Of a DNA stretch of 64,000 bases, positions 44,330 through 57,441 are shown one piece after another. Position 1 is the first letter of the stretch; the number at the start of each line of letters is the position of its first letter. This DNA comes from CAWICD01 sp052267165 (GTDB lineage: Bacteria > Vulcanimicrobiota > Vulcanimicrobiia > Vulcanimicrobiales > Vulcanimicrobiaceae). The notes below the pieces were generated by a model, which worked only from the letters and a program-made list of their open reading frames with translations, was not told the origin of the DNA and ran no database searches. Location of the stretch: contig JBKQHO010000025.1 of NCBI GenBank assembly GCA_052267165.1, forward strand, positions 54,231 through 118,230. Direction: 5' to 3'. A program made the position numbers and the translations under genes.

Positions 44330-46318
44330 ATGCTCGCTCATCTCGCTGTGGACGTGCGCGGAGCGATCGAAGCCGATCGCTGCACGGTCTTCGCGCGTCG
44401 TCCGGGCGATGCCGGGATGTTCGGCGCGCTGGCGTCGTCCGACTCGGGCGCCCTACCGGTCGGGCCCATGAACTTCGCCGCGGCCGGCACGTGGCACGAG
44501 CGCTGCCTGGCCGACGGCCAAACCCTTTGGCTCGAAGAGATCAGCGACCGGCGCGACGGCGAGCTGCTGCACGCGCAGAACGCTCGGGCCGCGGTGCTCG
44601 TGCCGTTCCGCGCCAGAGGCGAGCCGGAAGCCGTGCTGTCGTGCTATTTCGCCGCCGCGCGCCGGTTCACGGAGCTCGAGCTCGTCAGCCTGCGCTACGT
44701 CGCGACCCTGACGGCCTTTGCGCTCGAGCGTCTGCGCTTCGAAGAAGTCGAAGCGCAGCGGCGCCGCCGCTCGGAAGGGCTCGAGCGCACCATGGTCGCG
44801 CTGCACGATGCGCGCGAGCTGCACGACGTGCTGGCGATCGCGGCGCGCGGGCTCTCGCACGACTTCGGGCGCCCGTGCGCGTCCTACCATTTGACCGACG
44901 GCATCTTTCGGCCGGTCGCGGCGAGCGACGTAGCCAAGATCCGGCTGCCCATCCCGCTCGACACGATCGACCTCGAAGGGCTGCGCGTTCGGCCGGTGCT
45001 GCGCCGGGGCGACGACGATCTGCTCGCGGTCTCGTCGGACGGCCAGCTGCGTGCGCTCTTCGTGCTCGAGTCGTCGCGCGAGCTGCTCTCCGAGGACGAT
45101 ACGAAGTATCTGCTCTCGATCGGCGCCTACGTCGCGCTGGCGCTGACCAGCGCCATGGCCTTCGATCAGCTCCGGCGCTACGCCGCCGAAGGCGCCGCGC
45201 TGACCGGCGCGGCCCGCACGATCCTGGGCTTCACCGAGCTCGAGCCGCTGGCCGAGGCGCTGTGCCGGCTCGGGCTGCGACTCGCGTTCGCGGAGTGCGC
45301 CTGCGTTTACGCGCGGCGCGACGACGAGCTGGTCCCGGTCGGCTTCGCCGCGATCGACGAGCATCAGCGCGTCCCCGAGCGCCTTCCGCCCGACGAGACC
45401 GAGGCGCGAGCGTTGCTCGCCAAAACCTTCGGGCGCAGTCCCTACATCGCGACCCGGCTGCCGCTGCCCGGTGGGGCGGGCGGGAGCGAGCGGCACGGGC
45501 TCTTGCTGGTCACGCGGCCGCACGGCTATGCCTTCGAGCGCGCGGAAACGCGGCTGATCGAGTCGCTGGTGACGCTCGCGGCCTTGGCGATCCGGAACGT
45601 CGACCTCTACGAGCAGTCGGTCGAGGCGAACCAAGCCCTGGGCGAGAGCAACGCCTTCAAGGACGACTTGATGGCGATGTTCGCGCACGATTTCAAGGGA
45701 CCGCTGCAAGTCATCTCGGGGTACTCGGAGCTGCTGCTCGAGACCGAGCGCGAGGAAGTCCAGCAGTACCTGCGCACCATCGTCGAGCAGACCAAGCGGC
45801 TCACGAAACTGTCGGAAGACGCGCTGGCGCTCGCGGCGACGCAAAGCGCCGGCTTCTCGCTCAGCCGCCAGGAGCAGGACGTCACCGCGTTCCTCCAGGA
45901 GACGGCCGGCCCGCTCGACCACGGCTCCGGACGGCTGACGTTCGTGGCGCCGGGGCAGCCCGTGACGCTCGCCTTCGACCGCGGACGGCTCCGCCACGTC
46001 GTGGAGAACGTCGTCGGCAACGCGCTCAAGTACTCGACCGGGAAAGTCGAGGTGCGGGTGGTCCCCCTGGCGACGGGCGTGCGCATCGAGGTCGCGGACG
46101 AGGGGATCGGAATTCCTGCCGACGAGCGCGAGCGTGTGTTCGCCCGCTTCGGACGGGGGACAAACGCTCGCACGCGAGGCATTTCTGGTTCCGGAGTGGG
46201 CCTGTACATCGCCAAGAAGATCGTTGAGGTCCACGGAGGCCGGCTCACCGTCGAGTCGGTCGAGAATGTGGGCAGCACCTTCAGCATCGCGCTGCCGCGA
46301 GGACATGAGGTTCCATAA
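44330..46318 (+). CDS. GAF-domain sensor histidine kinase
   Basis: 662 residues from the first ATG. Two or three GAF-like domains fill about residues 1-430. The HisKA H-box is AMFAHDFKGPLQVISGYSEL (about 448-467). The ATPase domain has the N-box NVVGNALKYSTG, G1 VADEGIGIPADE and G2 GISGSGVGLYIAKKIVEVHG. No membrane segment, so it is probably a soluble sensor. Coding-like sequence (QLAAIAERIRAASSREE) continues in frame upstream of the ATG to about 44255 without any standard start, so the true N-terminus is uncertain. No response-regulator gene is adjacent. Confidence 0.88.
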   Translation: MLAHLAVDVRGAIEADRCTVFARRPGDAGMFGALASSDSGALPVGPMNFAAAGTWHERCLADGQTLWLEEISDRRDGELLHAQNARAAVLVPFRARGEPEAVLSCYFAAARRFTELELVSLRYVATLTAFALERLRFEEVEAQRRRRSEGLERTMVALHDARELHDVLAIAARGLSHDFGRPCASYHLTDGIFRPVAASDVAKIRLPIPLDTIDLEGLRVRPVLRRGDDDLLAVSSDGQLRALFVLESSRELLSEDDTKYLLSIGAYVALALTSAMAFDQLRRYAAEGAALTGAARTILGFTELEPLAEALCRLGLRLAFAECACVYARRDDELVPVGFAAIDEHQRVPERLPPDETEARALLAKTFGRSPYIATRLPLPGGAGGSERHGLLLVTRPHGYAFERAETRLIESLVTLAALAIRNVDLYEQSVEANQALGESNAFKDDLMAMFAHDFKGPLQVISGYSELLLETEREEVQQYLRTIVEQTKRLTKLSEDALALAATQSAGFSLSRQEQDVTAFLQETAGPLDHGSGRLTFVAPGQPVTLAFDRGRLRHVVENVVGNALKYSTGKVEVRVVPLATGVRIEVADEGIGIPADERERVFARFGRGTNARTRGISGSGVGLYIAKKIVEVHGGRLTVESVENVGSTFSIALPRGHEVP

Positions 46319-46350
46319 GGGAGCGCCGTGCGTCGGATGCGCTGCGGATT

Positions 46351-46377
46351 CCCGACCCGAGCGAGCTGCTGGTCGGG
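46351..46377 (+). terminator. Possible hairpin after the histidine kinase gene
   Basis: CCCGACC (46351-46357) pairs perfectly with GGTCGGG (46371-46377) around a 13-nt loop, 33 bp after the kinase stop. It has no T-run. It could be a terminator or part of the secA leader (46319-46453). Confidence 0.35.
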
Positions 46378-46453
46378 TGAGCAAGGCTCCCTTCCTTTGC
46401 GGACCGCTCCGAGGGGCGGAACTTCACGCTCCCAAGAATGGTTTTAACGACGT

Positions 46454-49141
<2,688 letters not shown>

Positions 49142-49282
49142 CGAACCTTCGCGCGAGTCTTCGGTGCTCGATTCCCGAGAGTCAATGTTATCGGGACGTT
49201 GCCGGCTTCATTGGCGAGTTACGGAGGATTTCTTCCGTTGAGGGATCATCCACTATCACGGTCCCGGGGGTGTTAGCAGGGC

Positions 49283-49558
49283 GTGACGGCCGTGGCTGAG
49301 CGGATTAATCCGCGCATGTTGTCATGGGCACGAGAAACCGCAGGTCTTTCGCTCGATGAGGCCGCGGCAAAGCTTGGCTTTGCTGACTCTGCTCGTGGGA
49401 CGGCACGAGAGAAGCTTCTCGCTCTTGAGGACGGAAAAAAGTCGCTTACACAAAGCCAGCTCGCGAAGGCAGCCGGCTTGTATCGTCGCTCAACTTTGCC
49501 ATCCGCTGAGCGCTGGAACCCGCCCAAAGTGCGGGAACACGCTTCAGAGGTTGGGTAG
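49283..49558 (+). pseudogene. Truncated XRE-family HTH gene (N-terminus of an HTH-ImmA/IrrE-type protein)
   Basis: The 91-residue product begins at GTG 49283. AERINPRMLSWARETAGLSL, DEAAAKLGF, LLALEDGKKSLTQSQLAKAA and YRRS match the N-terminal HTH of the long XRE/ImmA-IrrE regulators usually followed by a metallopeptidase domain. After YRRS the normal continuation is lost and an unrelated tail (LPSAERWNPPKVREHASEVG) follows. It lies wholly inside the 660-bp unit bounded by the secA-tail repeats and therefore probably arrived with that rearrangement. A short functional regulator cannot be excluded. Confidence 0.6.
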
Positions 49559-49646
49559 GTGAGTTGCTCAATTGGGCACCTAGCTAGGCAAGAATCGTGC
49601 GTGTTCTCCCCACTGACTTGGCGACAAGCGATTGCGAGCCTGGATT

Positions 49647-49752
49647 TGCCCGGCGCCGAAAAGCGCGAAATACACACCAACCGCGACGAAGAAGCGCCGA
49701 AGAAACCGGTCAAGTCCGCCGACAAGAAAGTCGGCCGCAACGAGCTGTGCCC
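49647..49752 (+). repeat. 106-bp perfect direct repeat, copy 2 (secA-tail fragment upstream of DUF885 gene)
   Basis: Identical to 48987-49092. Here it is a non-functional piece: the zinc motif breaks after ELCPC. It stays in frame with the downstream DUF885 gene, which could mislead gene callers into fusing the two. Confidence 0.97.
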
Positions 49753-49790
49753 CTGTAGTCTGACGCCGCCGAGGCGAAAGGTTGTTCGCA

Positions 49791-51508
49791 TGCGAGCTGC
49801 CTCGATCGCGTTGGGCGTTTTGCTGGCAGCGGGCTGGCCGAGCTTAACCGCGGCAGGCGGCGGCGACGCTCGTTTCGAGGACGTCGCGCGGGCGTTCTTC
49901 ACGGCCGGCTTCGCCGCCCAGCCGAGTACCGCCACGGCATCGGGCGTGCATGACTACGACAGCCGGCTCGACGACGTGTCCGCTTCCGCTTATGCCGCGC
50001 AGTTCAAACGCGACGGGGCAACGTTGGCCGAGCTCGAGCGGATCGATCCGCATACGCTCTCGGCCGAAACGGCAATCGACCGCAGCATGCTCCTGGCGGA
50101 CGTCGAGGACGATCTGCTGCTCAGCGGCGACCTCGCTCAGTGGAAGCACAATCCGGACAGCTACGTCGGCATCGCCAGCGGTGCGATCTATACGCTCGTC
50201 GCGCGGAACTTCGCACCCGCTTCGACCCGCCTGCGCGACGTCGTCGCGCGCGAACGGCAGATCCCGCGCCTGCTCGAGCAGGCTGAAGCAAACCTGACCA
50301 CCGTCGACGCGGCGACGAAGGGCGTCGCGCTCGAAGACGCACAAGGAGCAGCCGGCTTTCTCGCGCATGACGTGCCGCTAACCTTCGCAGGCGGCGCCGG
50401 CGCGGCAGCACAGCTCGAATTGCGCCGCGCGAGCGACACGGCCGCCGGCGCCATGCGGCGCTATGCCGCGTTCGTGTCCGCCACACGCCCACGGGGAACG
50501 TTTGCGATCGGCAAGGTCGCCTACGAAAAACGGCTGCGCTACGAGGACGGGCTCGACATCGGGCTCGAGCGCTACGTGTCGGTCGGAATGAACGCGCTGG
50601 CGGCGACGCGCCGGGAGTTCATCGCGACCGCGAAGGAGATCGACGCGACGAAGTCGCCCGCGGATGTGTATCTTGGCTTGAGCAAAGCGCACCCTCCGGC
50701 GAGCCGGCTGATCGCGGCCGGCCGGGCCGACCTCATCGGGCTGCGCGCGTTTCTGATCGCGCATCGCATCGTCACGGTGCCGCCCGATGCGGACGTCACC
50801 GTGACGGAGACACCACCGTTTCAACGCGCGTTTCTCTTTGCTCAGCTCGACGCGCCGGGGCCGCTCGAACGCGTCGCGACCAAGGCCTACTACGACATCA
50901 CGCCGCCCGACCAAGCGTGGCCGCGATCGCGTCAGGACGCATACTTGTCGCGCTTCAACGACTATCAACGACCGATCTTATCGGCCCACGAAGTCTATCC
51001 GGGACATTTCGTGAATTTCGCAGTCGACCGGCACCTGAAGCTCAGCCTCACCCGCAGGATGTTGTGGAACAACGAATTCGGCGAAGGCTGGGCGCACTAC
51101 GACGAACAGATGATCGTCGACGAGGGCTGGGGCGGGGGCGACCCGCGCGTCCGGCTCGCGCAACTCCAGCTCGCGCTGCTGCGCAATTGCCGGTACGTGG
51201 CCGGCGTGGAGCTGCACACCGCGGGCTGGACGCTCGAACGGAGTGAAAAACTCTTCACCGACGAGTGCTTCCAATCGCGCACCGCGGCGATCTCGGAGAC
51301 GGTTCGCGGCACCCAGGACCCGATGTACGGCTACTACACGCTCGGCAAACTGATGATCCTCAAGCTGCGGCGCGACTACCAGCAGAAGCTGGGCAGCGCG
51401 TTCACGCTACAAAAGTTCCACGACGAGCTCTTGGCGCACGGGGATCCGCCGCTGCCGCTGCTACGACCGCTGATGCTCGGCTCTGCCGACGACGGCCTAC
51501 CGCTCTAA
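49791..51508 (+). CDS. Exported DUF885-family metallopeptidase-like protein
   Basis: 572 residues. The start at ATG 49791 is chosen because it opens a signal peptide (MRAASIALGVLLAAGWPSL) just after a purine-rich GAGGCGAAAGG; upstream codons are the secA-tail duplicate. The zinc motif is AHEVYPGHFVNFAV (HEXXXGH), with a downstream Glu in EFGEGWAHYDEQ. DUF885 proteins are α-helical zinc peptidases of mostly unknown substrate. Its native promoter may have been displaced by the duplication. Confidence 0.85.
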
Positions 51509-51775
51509 AGTGACGCGGCGCGTTCCTGGCGCCTCGCTTCCCATCCCATACGATTTCGTGTACGGCTGCGCAGCCAGCGAGGCCCTGGCCTAGCGTGGTC
51601 GACGATCTGCATGCCGGCGCAGCCCACGGTTCTTCGTTCGATCTCTTTGGGCTAGCGAGCGAGGTTTAGCTCGGTTAACCTATAGCAAGCGTAACGGGGG
51701 TTCGCGAGCCGGACAGGAACGCAAGCCTCTGGCGGCCTACGTTCAGGGGCCCGGAAGAAACTTGCTCGTGGAGGT
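51509..51775. other. Intergenic region, ~265 bp
   Basis: I see no gene, promoter or clear terminator here. The join between this sequence and the acyl-CoA synthetase remnant lies near 51760-51776. Confidence 0.4.
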
Positions 51776-52045
51776 CACAAGTACACGCATCCTGCGGTTC
51801 GCGAGGCCGCCGTCATCGGCGTGCCCGACGAGTACCGCGGCGAGACGGTCAAGGCCGTCGTCAGCCTCAGGCCCGGCACGGCCGCGACGCCGGAAGAGAT
51901 CGCCGTCTTCTGCAGAGAGCGCATGGCCGCGTACAAGCATCCCCGCCTCGTCGAGATCGTCGAAGACTTGCCGAAGACGGTGACCGGCAAGATTCTGCGC
52001 CGCACGTTGCGCGACGAGGCCGCTCGCGCGGCCAAGAACAGCTAA
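51776..52045 (+). pseudogene. C-terminal remnant of an acyl-CoA synthetase (ANL superfamily)
   Basis: The frame reads HKYTHPAVREAAVIGVPDEY, then VKAVVSLRPGTAATPEEI, and ends LPKTVTGKILRRTLRDE, which is the mobile C-terminal domain of ANL ligases with the catalytic Lys in TGKILRR. The ~400-residue adenylation domain is absent and there is no proper start. The possible GTG at 51821 would give only 74 residues. It is a deletion relic. The stop is 15 bp before the alcohol dehydrogenase gene, so the pair may once have been an operon. Confidence 0.8.
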
Positions 52046-52060
52046 GAGATCGGAGCGAAG

Positions 52061-53398
52061 ATGATCTGCTGTCAGGGGTATCCGTTCGTCGAAGGCGGCG
52101 ACACGGCGTTCGAAGTCGACACGTCGCGTATCAAGTACGGCAGCGGCGCGCTGCGCGAGATCGGTGCGGAGGCCAAAGACCTCGGGATGACGCGCGTCGC
52201 GCTGTTCACGGACCCCAAGCTCGCGAAGCTCGAGCCGGTCGCGACGGTTGCGAAGGCGCTGCGCGAGGCGGGTCTCGACGTCGCGATCTACGACGCGGTC
52301 AACGTCGAGCCGACGGACAAGTCGTTCGAGGCGGGGACGGCGTTCGCGCGCGACGGGCGCTTCGACGGTTTCGTCTCGGTCGGCGGCGGCTCGACCATCG
52401 ACACTACGAAAGCGGCGAACCTCTACAGCACGTTTCCGGCACCCTTTCCCGCCTACGTGAACGCGCCGGTCGGGGAAGGGCGGCCGGTCCCCGGGCCGCT
52501 GCGGCCACACGTCGCCTGCCCGACGACCTCGGGGACGGGTTCCGAGGTCACCGGCATCGCGATCTTCGACTACCTCGAGCACCACGCGAAGACGGGCATC
52601 GCGTCGAAGCGCATCCGCCCGACGCTGGCGCTGATCGATCCTGACTGCGCACTCACGCTGCCCAAGACGGTCGTCGCCTGCAGCGGCTTCGACGTGTTGA
52701 GCCACGCGCTCGAGAGTTACACCGCCCGTCCCTACACGCAGCGCGCGAAGCCGGCGACGCCGAGCGCGCGTCCCGCCTCGCAGGGCGCCAACCCGTTCTC
52801 CGACATGGCCTGTCTCGAAGCGCTGCGCATCTTGGGCGAGCACATCGTGCGCGCGGTCCAGGATCCGAACGACCACCAAGCCCGCGAGCGGATGATGTTC
52901 GCCGCGACGCTGGCGGGGATCGGCTTCGGCAACTCCGGCGTGCACGTGCCCCACGCGATGTCCTATGCGGTTGCCGGCCTGGTCCGTGAGTACCGCGCAC
53001 CTGAGTATCCGCAAGCCGACCCGATCGTGCCGCACGGCATGGCCGTCATCGTCAACGCGCCGGCCGTCATGCGCTACACGGCCGCGGGGAACCCCGAGCG
53101 CCATCTGCGCGCGGCCGCGCTGCTCGGTGCGGAAACGCGCGACGTCGCACTCGTTGATGCGGGCGAGCTGCTCGCTCAGCGCATCGAAGAGCTCATGCGC
53201 GTGACCGGCATGCCCAACGGCGTGGGCGGCGTCGGCTTCACGTCCGGCGACGTACCCGCGCTGCGCGACGGCGCGGCGCTGCAGAAGCGGTTGCTGGCCA
53301 ACGCGCCGCGCGACGTCGGCCCGGGCGAGCTCGAGTCGCTCTTCGCGGGCGCGCTTCACTACTGGCAAGACCCGGCTCACGCCTCCGTTCACGCGTAA
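52061..53398 (+). CDS. Hydroxyacid-oxoacid transhydrogenase-like iron alcohol dehydrogenase
   Basis: 445 residues, longer than usual iron alcohol dehydrogenases (~380). VSVGGGSTIDTTKAANLY binds NAD(P), CPTTSGTGSEVTGIAIF is typical, and metal ligands lie in GFDVLSHALESYT, VHVPHAMSYAVAG and VPHGMAV. The insertion RPYTQRAKPATP to RPASQGANPFSD closely matches the animal enzyme ADHFE1, which swaps hydride between 4-hydroxybutyrate and 2-oxoglutarate. The start ATG follows GGAG by about 6 nt. A similar reaction is likely but the actual substrate is inferred. Confidence 0.85.
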   Translation: MICCQGYPFVEGGDTAFEVDTSRIKYGSGALREIGAEAKDLGMTRVALFTDPKLAKLEPVATVAKALREAGLDVAIYDAVNVEPTDKSFEAGTAFARDGRFDGFVSVGGGSTIDTTKAANLYSTFPAPFPAYVNAPVGEGRPVPGPLRPHVACPTTSGTGSEVTGIAIFDYLEHHAKTGIASKRIRPTLALIDPDCALTLPKTVVACSGFDVLSHALESYTARPYTQRAKPATPSARPASQGANPFSDMACLEALRILGEHIVRAVQDPNDHQARERMMFAATLAGIGFGNSGVHVPHAMSYAVAGLVREYRAPEYPQADPIVPHGMAVIVNAPAVMRYTAAGNPERHLRAAALLGAETRDVALVDAGELLAQRIEELMRVTGMPNGVGGVGFTSGDVPALRDGAALQKRLLANAPRDVGPGELESLFAGALHYWQDPAHASVHA

Positions 53399-53631
53399 AG
53401 TCTCTGCCGGGATCGTCGCTTCGTTCGCGATCTATCGCGCGGTCCCGCGCCACGACTTCATGCCGTTCCAAGCGCGCGGCAGCGCATGCACCAGACCGCC
53501 GGCGCCGTCTACGCCTCTCCTAATAGTCGCGATTTTCCGTTCCAAATAAACACGTTCGCTGCACGCAGCGTTTCCAGGTCGAAAGCCGTTGTTCGAATCG
53601 TTACAAAGCGTTAACGCGGACGCTCTTCGAC

Positions 53632-53660
53632 TTGGAAATGTGACGCGGCTAACATTATAG
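53632..53660 (+). promoter_or_regulatory. Candidate σ70 promoter for the lipoprotein pair
   Basis: -35 TTGGAA (53632-53637), a 17-bp spacer and -10 TTATAG (53655-53660). Just upstream CGTTA occurs twice, at 53599 and 53609. It would leave a leader of about 120 nt before the ATG at 53789. The rest of 53399-53788 holds no gene. Confidence 0.45.
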
Positions 53661-53788
53661 GTTAAAAGCCTAAGCATCCCGATTTTGGGGTATTGCTGCA
53701 CCCCGGCATTCGGAGATACCGTCGTTACACAAGAGATTCGCGGGCTCGCTTAGAGCGCCGCGGAGATGCATTTTGGAGGCGAATCTAC

Positions 53789-54295
53789 ATGAACATCCGC
53801 TCTCGTAGCGGCGGTGTGATTCTCTGCGCGGCAGCGTTGCTGCTGAGCGGGTGCGGAGGCGGTGGCGGCGGCTCGACCCCAACCGTCACGCCGACCAGCA
53901 CGCCGACGACGACCCCGAAGACGATCCCGACCTCGACGCCTACCGCGAAGCCGACAGCCACCCCGACTGCGGCCGCAACCCCGACGACGGCCCCGACGGC
54001 CACTCCCACGCCGGTTCCGACTCCGGGATTGCCGGTTCCGAACCCGACGAGCCTGTCGTTCACCGCGCTGTCTTCGAGCGCTCAGAGCTTCAAGGTGAGC
54101 GAGACCAACTACACCGGCACGTGGAGCGAATCGGACAACTGCGCCCTCTTCGCGAGCATCTCGACGGCCGACAACATCACGTTCAACGTGACGCCAATCG
54201 CGGCCGGGAGCTGCACCATCAACGTCTCGGATACCAACAACCAGACGGCCGGCGTCAACGTGACCGTCACCACGACGAGCATCGGGTTGCAATAA
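53789..54295 (+). CDS. Thr/Pro-linker lipoprotein, 168 aa
   Basis: The start is fixed by TTGGAGG at 53774-53780. The signal ILCAAALLLSGCGGGG has a perfect lipobox (LSGC). A ~45-residue linker of TPT and ATPT units follows, then a small β-domain (SLSFTALSSSAQSFKVSETN to VNVTVTTTSIGLQ) with two cysteines. The linker would hold the β-domain away from the membrane. No family is recognised. The gene after it begins 1 nt past the stop, so they are co-expressed. Confidence 0.8.
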   Translation: MNIRSRSGGVILCAAALLLSGCGGGGGGSTPTVTPTSTPTTTPKTIPTSTPTAKPTATPTAAATPTTAPTATPTPVPTPGLPVPNPTSLSFTALSSSAQSFKVSETNYTGTWSESDNCALFASISTADNITFNVTPIAAGSCTINVSDTNNQTAGVNVTVTTTSIGLQ

Positions 54296-54296
54296 G

Positions 54297-55898
54297 ATGA
54301 ATAACAAACTGCGTAATCTGACCGCCGGGGCAGCCCTCTTGCTGGCCGCCGGCTGCGCTTCGGGCGGCTCGTCGAGCTCACCGAACACCCTGCCGGTCGT
54401 GCCGGCGGCTAAACCGAGCCTCGCGCCCGGCCAGGCCGCGCTGACGATCACGTTCAAGGTCCCGGGCACGTCGAAGCCCGCATCGTTCAAAAGCCGCGCG
54501 CCGCAATACATCTCGCCCTCGACGCAGAGCTTTACGCTCGGAGTCGACGGCGCAACCCCGGCACCGGTGGGTTCGTGCACGAACGGCACCTGCACCGCCA
54601 CGGTCGACCTCGGAGCCGGCGCGCACACGCTCGTGGTCAAGCTCTTCGACGCGGCCAAAAACGAGCTCGCCTCGAACACCGCGGCATCCTGCCCCGTCAC
54701 GGCCGGCGTTGCCAACACGTGTACCGTCACCATGTACGGGCTCGCTAAATCGCTCTCGATTCTCGCGTACTCGTACAACGTCGCCGGAACCGCGGCGACC
54801 GGCTACACGTTACTGAACGGCGCCACCAGCTCCCTCTTCTCGATTGCCGCGCTGGATGCCGACGGGAACCAGATCCTCGGCGTGGGCGGCATCACCCCGA
54901 GCGTCACGCCGCCAAACGGTTCCATCACGATCACCCCCGGCACCGCACCGTTATTCACGATCGCCGACACAAACAACACGACGGCGCAGTCGATCGCGGT
55001 CTCGGCGACCCCGGCGCCAAATAGCGACGGCGTCGCCCTCTCGCAGAGCTTCTCGATCACCGGCGCGACCGCGCTGAGCAGCGCCGCCGCCAACATCTAC
55101 GTCGCGAATTACAGCGCCGCGACGATCACCACGTACACCTCGGCTGGTGCGCAAACCACGTTGGGCTCCGCGACGAACCCGTTCGCGAGCCTGAACGGGT
55201 CGGCAGGCCTGGCCGTCGACTCGACGGGCAACGTCTACGTCGCGAACGAGAATAAGCTCGGCACGGGCAACGTGGCGGTCTTCGGCCCGAACGGCGGCTC
55301 GGCGACGTTCACGATCACGTCCGGCCTGAAGAATCCCGACGGTCTCGCCGTCTCCGGCAGCAACATCTACGTGTCCGACTACACAAACGGCACGCTGACG
55401 ACGTACAACACGTCGAATGGGCATCCGAACACGAGCCTGACCACCGCGATCGCAGGACTGAATCAACCCGACGGCGTTGCCGTCGACGGCACGACCGGCG
55501 ACATCTTCGTCTCGAGCTACGGCCCGGGCCCGCTCGGCAACGTGACGGTCTACAACTCGACGGGAAGCCTGCTCAACACGATTACGGACGTGAGCGGTCC
55601 CGCCGGCCTCGCAGTCTACAATGGCAACCTCTACGTCGCCAACTTCGACGTCGGCACCGTAACGGTCTACAACACGACCACCTACGCTCAGGCCACGCTG
55701 ACCAACCCGATCGCGGGCTTGAGCCAACCCGACGGCGTAGCGATCGACTCGTCCGGCAATCTCTACGTCTCGAACTTTGCGTCGAACAACTTCGATGCGG
55801 GCACCCTCTCGGTCTTCAACGCGACGACCGGGGCAGCAAGCTCTCTCGCGAACCCGGTCCAGAACCTCAACGGACCTGCGGGCGTAGCCGTCCACTGA
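54297..55898 (+). CDS. NHL/β-propeller lipoprotein, 533 aa
   Basis: The signal LTAGAALLLAAGCASGG carries a lipobox (AAGC). The N-terminal domain (LTITFKVPGTSKPASF, YISPSTQSFTLGV, about residues 45-165) resembles the same region of the lipoprotein at 6620-9310. A second β-domain (170-265) precedes about six NHL-type repeats (NIYVANYSAATITTYTSAG, GLAVDSTGNVYVANENKLGT, GVAIDSSGNLYVSNF) that should form a propeller. Such proteins bind partners or glycans at the surface; no enzyme motif is seen. Confidence 0.82.
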   Translation: MNNKLRNLTAGAALLLAAGCASGGSSSSPNTLPVVPAAKPSLAPGQAALTITFKVPGTSKPASFKSRAPQYISPSTQSFTLGVDGATPAPVGSCTNGTCTATVDLGAGAHTLVVKLFDAAKNELASNTAASCPVTAGVANTCTVTMYGLAKSLSILAYSYNVAGTAATGYTLLNGATSSLFSIAALDADGNQILGVGGITPSVTPPNGSITITPGTAPLFTIADTNNTTAQSIAVSATPAPNSDGVALSQSFSITGATALSSAAANIYVANYSAATITTYTSAGAQTTLGSATNPFASLNGSAGLAVDSTGNVYVANENKLGTGNVAVFGPNGGSATFTITSGLKNPDGLAVSGSNIYVSDYTNGTLTTYNTSNGHPNTSLTTAIAGLNQPDGVAVDGTTGDIFVSSYGPGPLGNVTVYNSTGSLLNTITDVSGPAGLAVYNGNLYVANFDVGTVTVYNTTTYAQATLTNPIAGLSQPDGVAIDSSGNLYVSNFASNNFDAGTLSVFNATTGAASSLANPVQNLNGPAGVAVH

Positions 55899-55937
55899 GC
55901 AGCCTCTGGTAAACCTTCCTGGTCGCCTCCAGGGGAA

Positions 55938-55972
55938 GTGAAGCCGCCGGCACCGGTTGCCGGCGGCTTCAC
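55938..55972 (+). terminator. Strong hairpin after the NHL lipoprotein gene
   Basis: Perfect 15-bp arms at 55938-55952 and 55958-55972 around CCGGT. There is no T-run. It lies 40 bp after the stop and is the only strong hairpin before prfB. Positions 55973-56156 hold only the prfB leader. Confidence 0.6.
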
Positions 55973-56156
55973 CTCAATCCAAACGACCGGTTTGGGCGCC
56001 ACGCCCACCTCCCTGCGGTATAACAAAATCGTTATAGTGCCGAGAAGGGACGGCGCTCGCTTGGCAATCGCGCCGGGAAGTGCCGCCGGCAAGGCCGCCG
56101 GGGCCGGTGTGGGACCGGAGGCAGCGCACGGCGCGCGGGCGAACGAAGCTGGCCTC

Positions 56157-57263
<1,107 letters not shown>

Positions 57264-57264
<1 letters not shown>

Positions 57265-57395
57265 TGGCGAGTGATGAAAAGCGTCGGCTGAGACGAGAAG
57301 AAGCTATCGACGCTCTCCAAGCCTTCCCACGAGCTCCGCTACCTGAAGGAGAGACGATCCGGCAACTGATCGACCATGGCCGCCGGTATGCTTGA
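57264..57395 (+). CDS. 43-aa orphan antitoxin-tail-like ORF
   Basis: The ATG shares its first base with the prfB stop (TGATG), so it may be translationally coupled. The C-terminal half, PLPEGETIRQLIDHGRRYA, looks like the toxin-binding tail of Phd/VapB antitoxins (compare AAFIRSLIEEGRRY in the next gene). The DNA-binding domain is missing. It is either a remnant of an earlier toxin-antitoxin pair or a minimal antitoxin able to bind a VapC. Confidence 0.5.
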
Positions 57396-57405
57396 CGGCG
57401 AGCAG

Positions 57406-57441
57406 TTGACTAGGTGATCAAACTAGTCGTAAACTAGTATT
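57406..57441 (+). promoter_or_regulatory. Promoter and operator of phd-vapC, predicted leaderless
   Basis: -35 TTGACT (57406-57411), an 18-bp spacer and -10 TAAACT (57430-57435). Only 6 nt separate the -10 from the ATG, so the predicted transcript starts at the ATG itself. Three ACTAG copies (57410, 57422 and 57433; two as palindromic ACTAGT) overlap the promoter and are likely autoregulation sites. Confidence 0.6.

Noticed and set aside
44453..46384. 643-codon minus-strand ORF over the histidine kinase gene
   Set aside because: Low-complexity antisense frame of a conserved kinase; no ribosome-binding site or family.
49559..49790. Upstream extension of the DUF885 ORF into secA-tail sequence
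   Set aside because: The in-frame fusion is a by-product of the duplication; a signal peptide begins at 49791.
51743..53392. 549-codon minus-strand ORF opposite the alcohol dehydrogenase gene
   Set aside because: Antisense artefact with no recognisable domain.
53590..53605. tRNA T-arm-like GTTCGAATC
   Set aside because: No cloverleaf or acceptor stem around it; a similar word at 1081 also lacks context.
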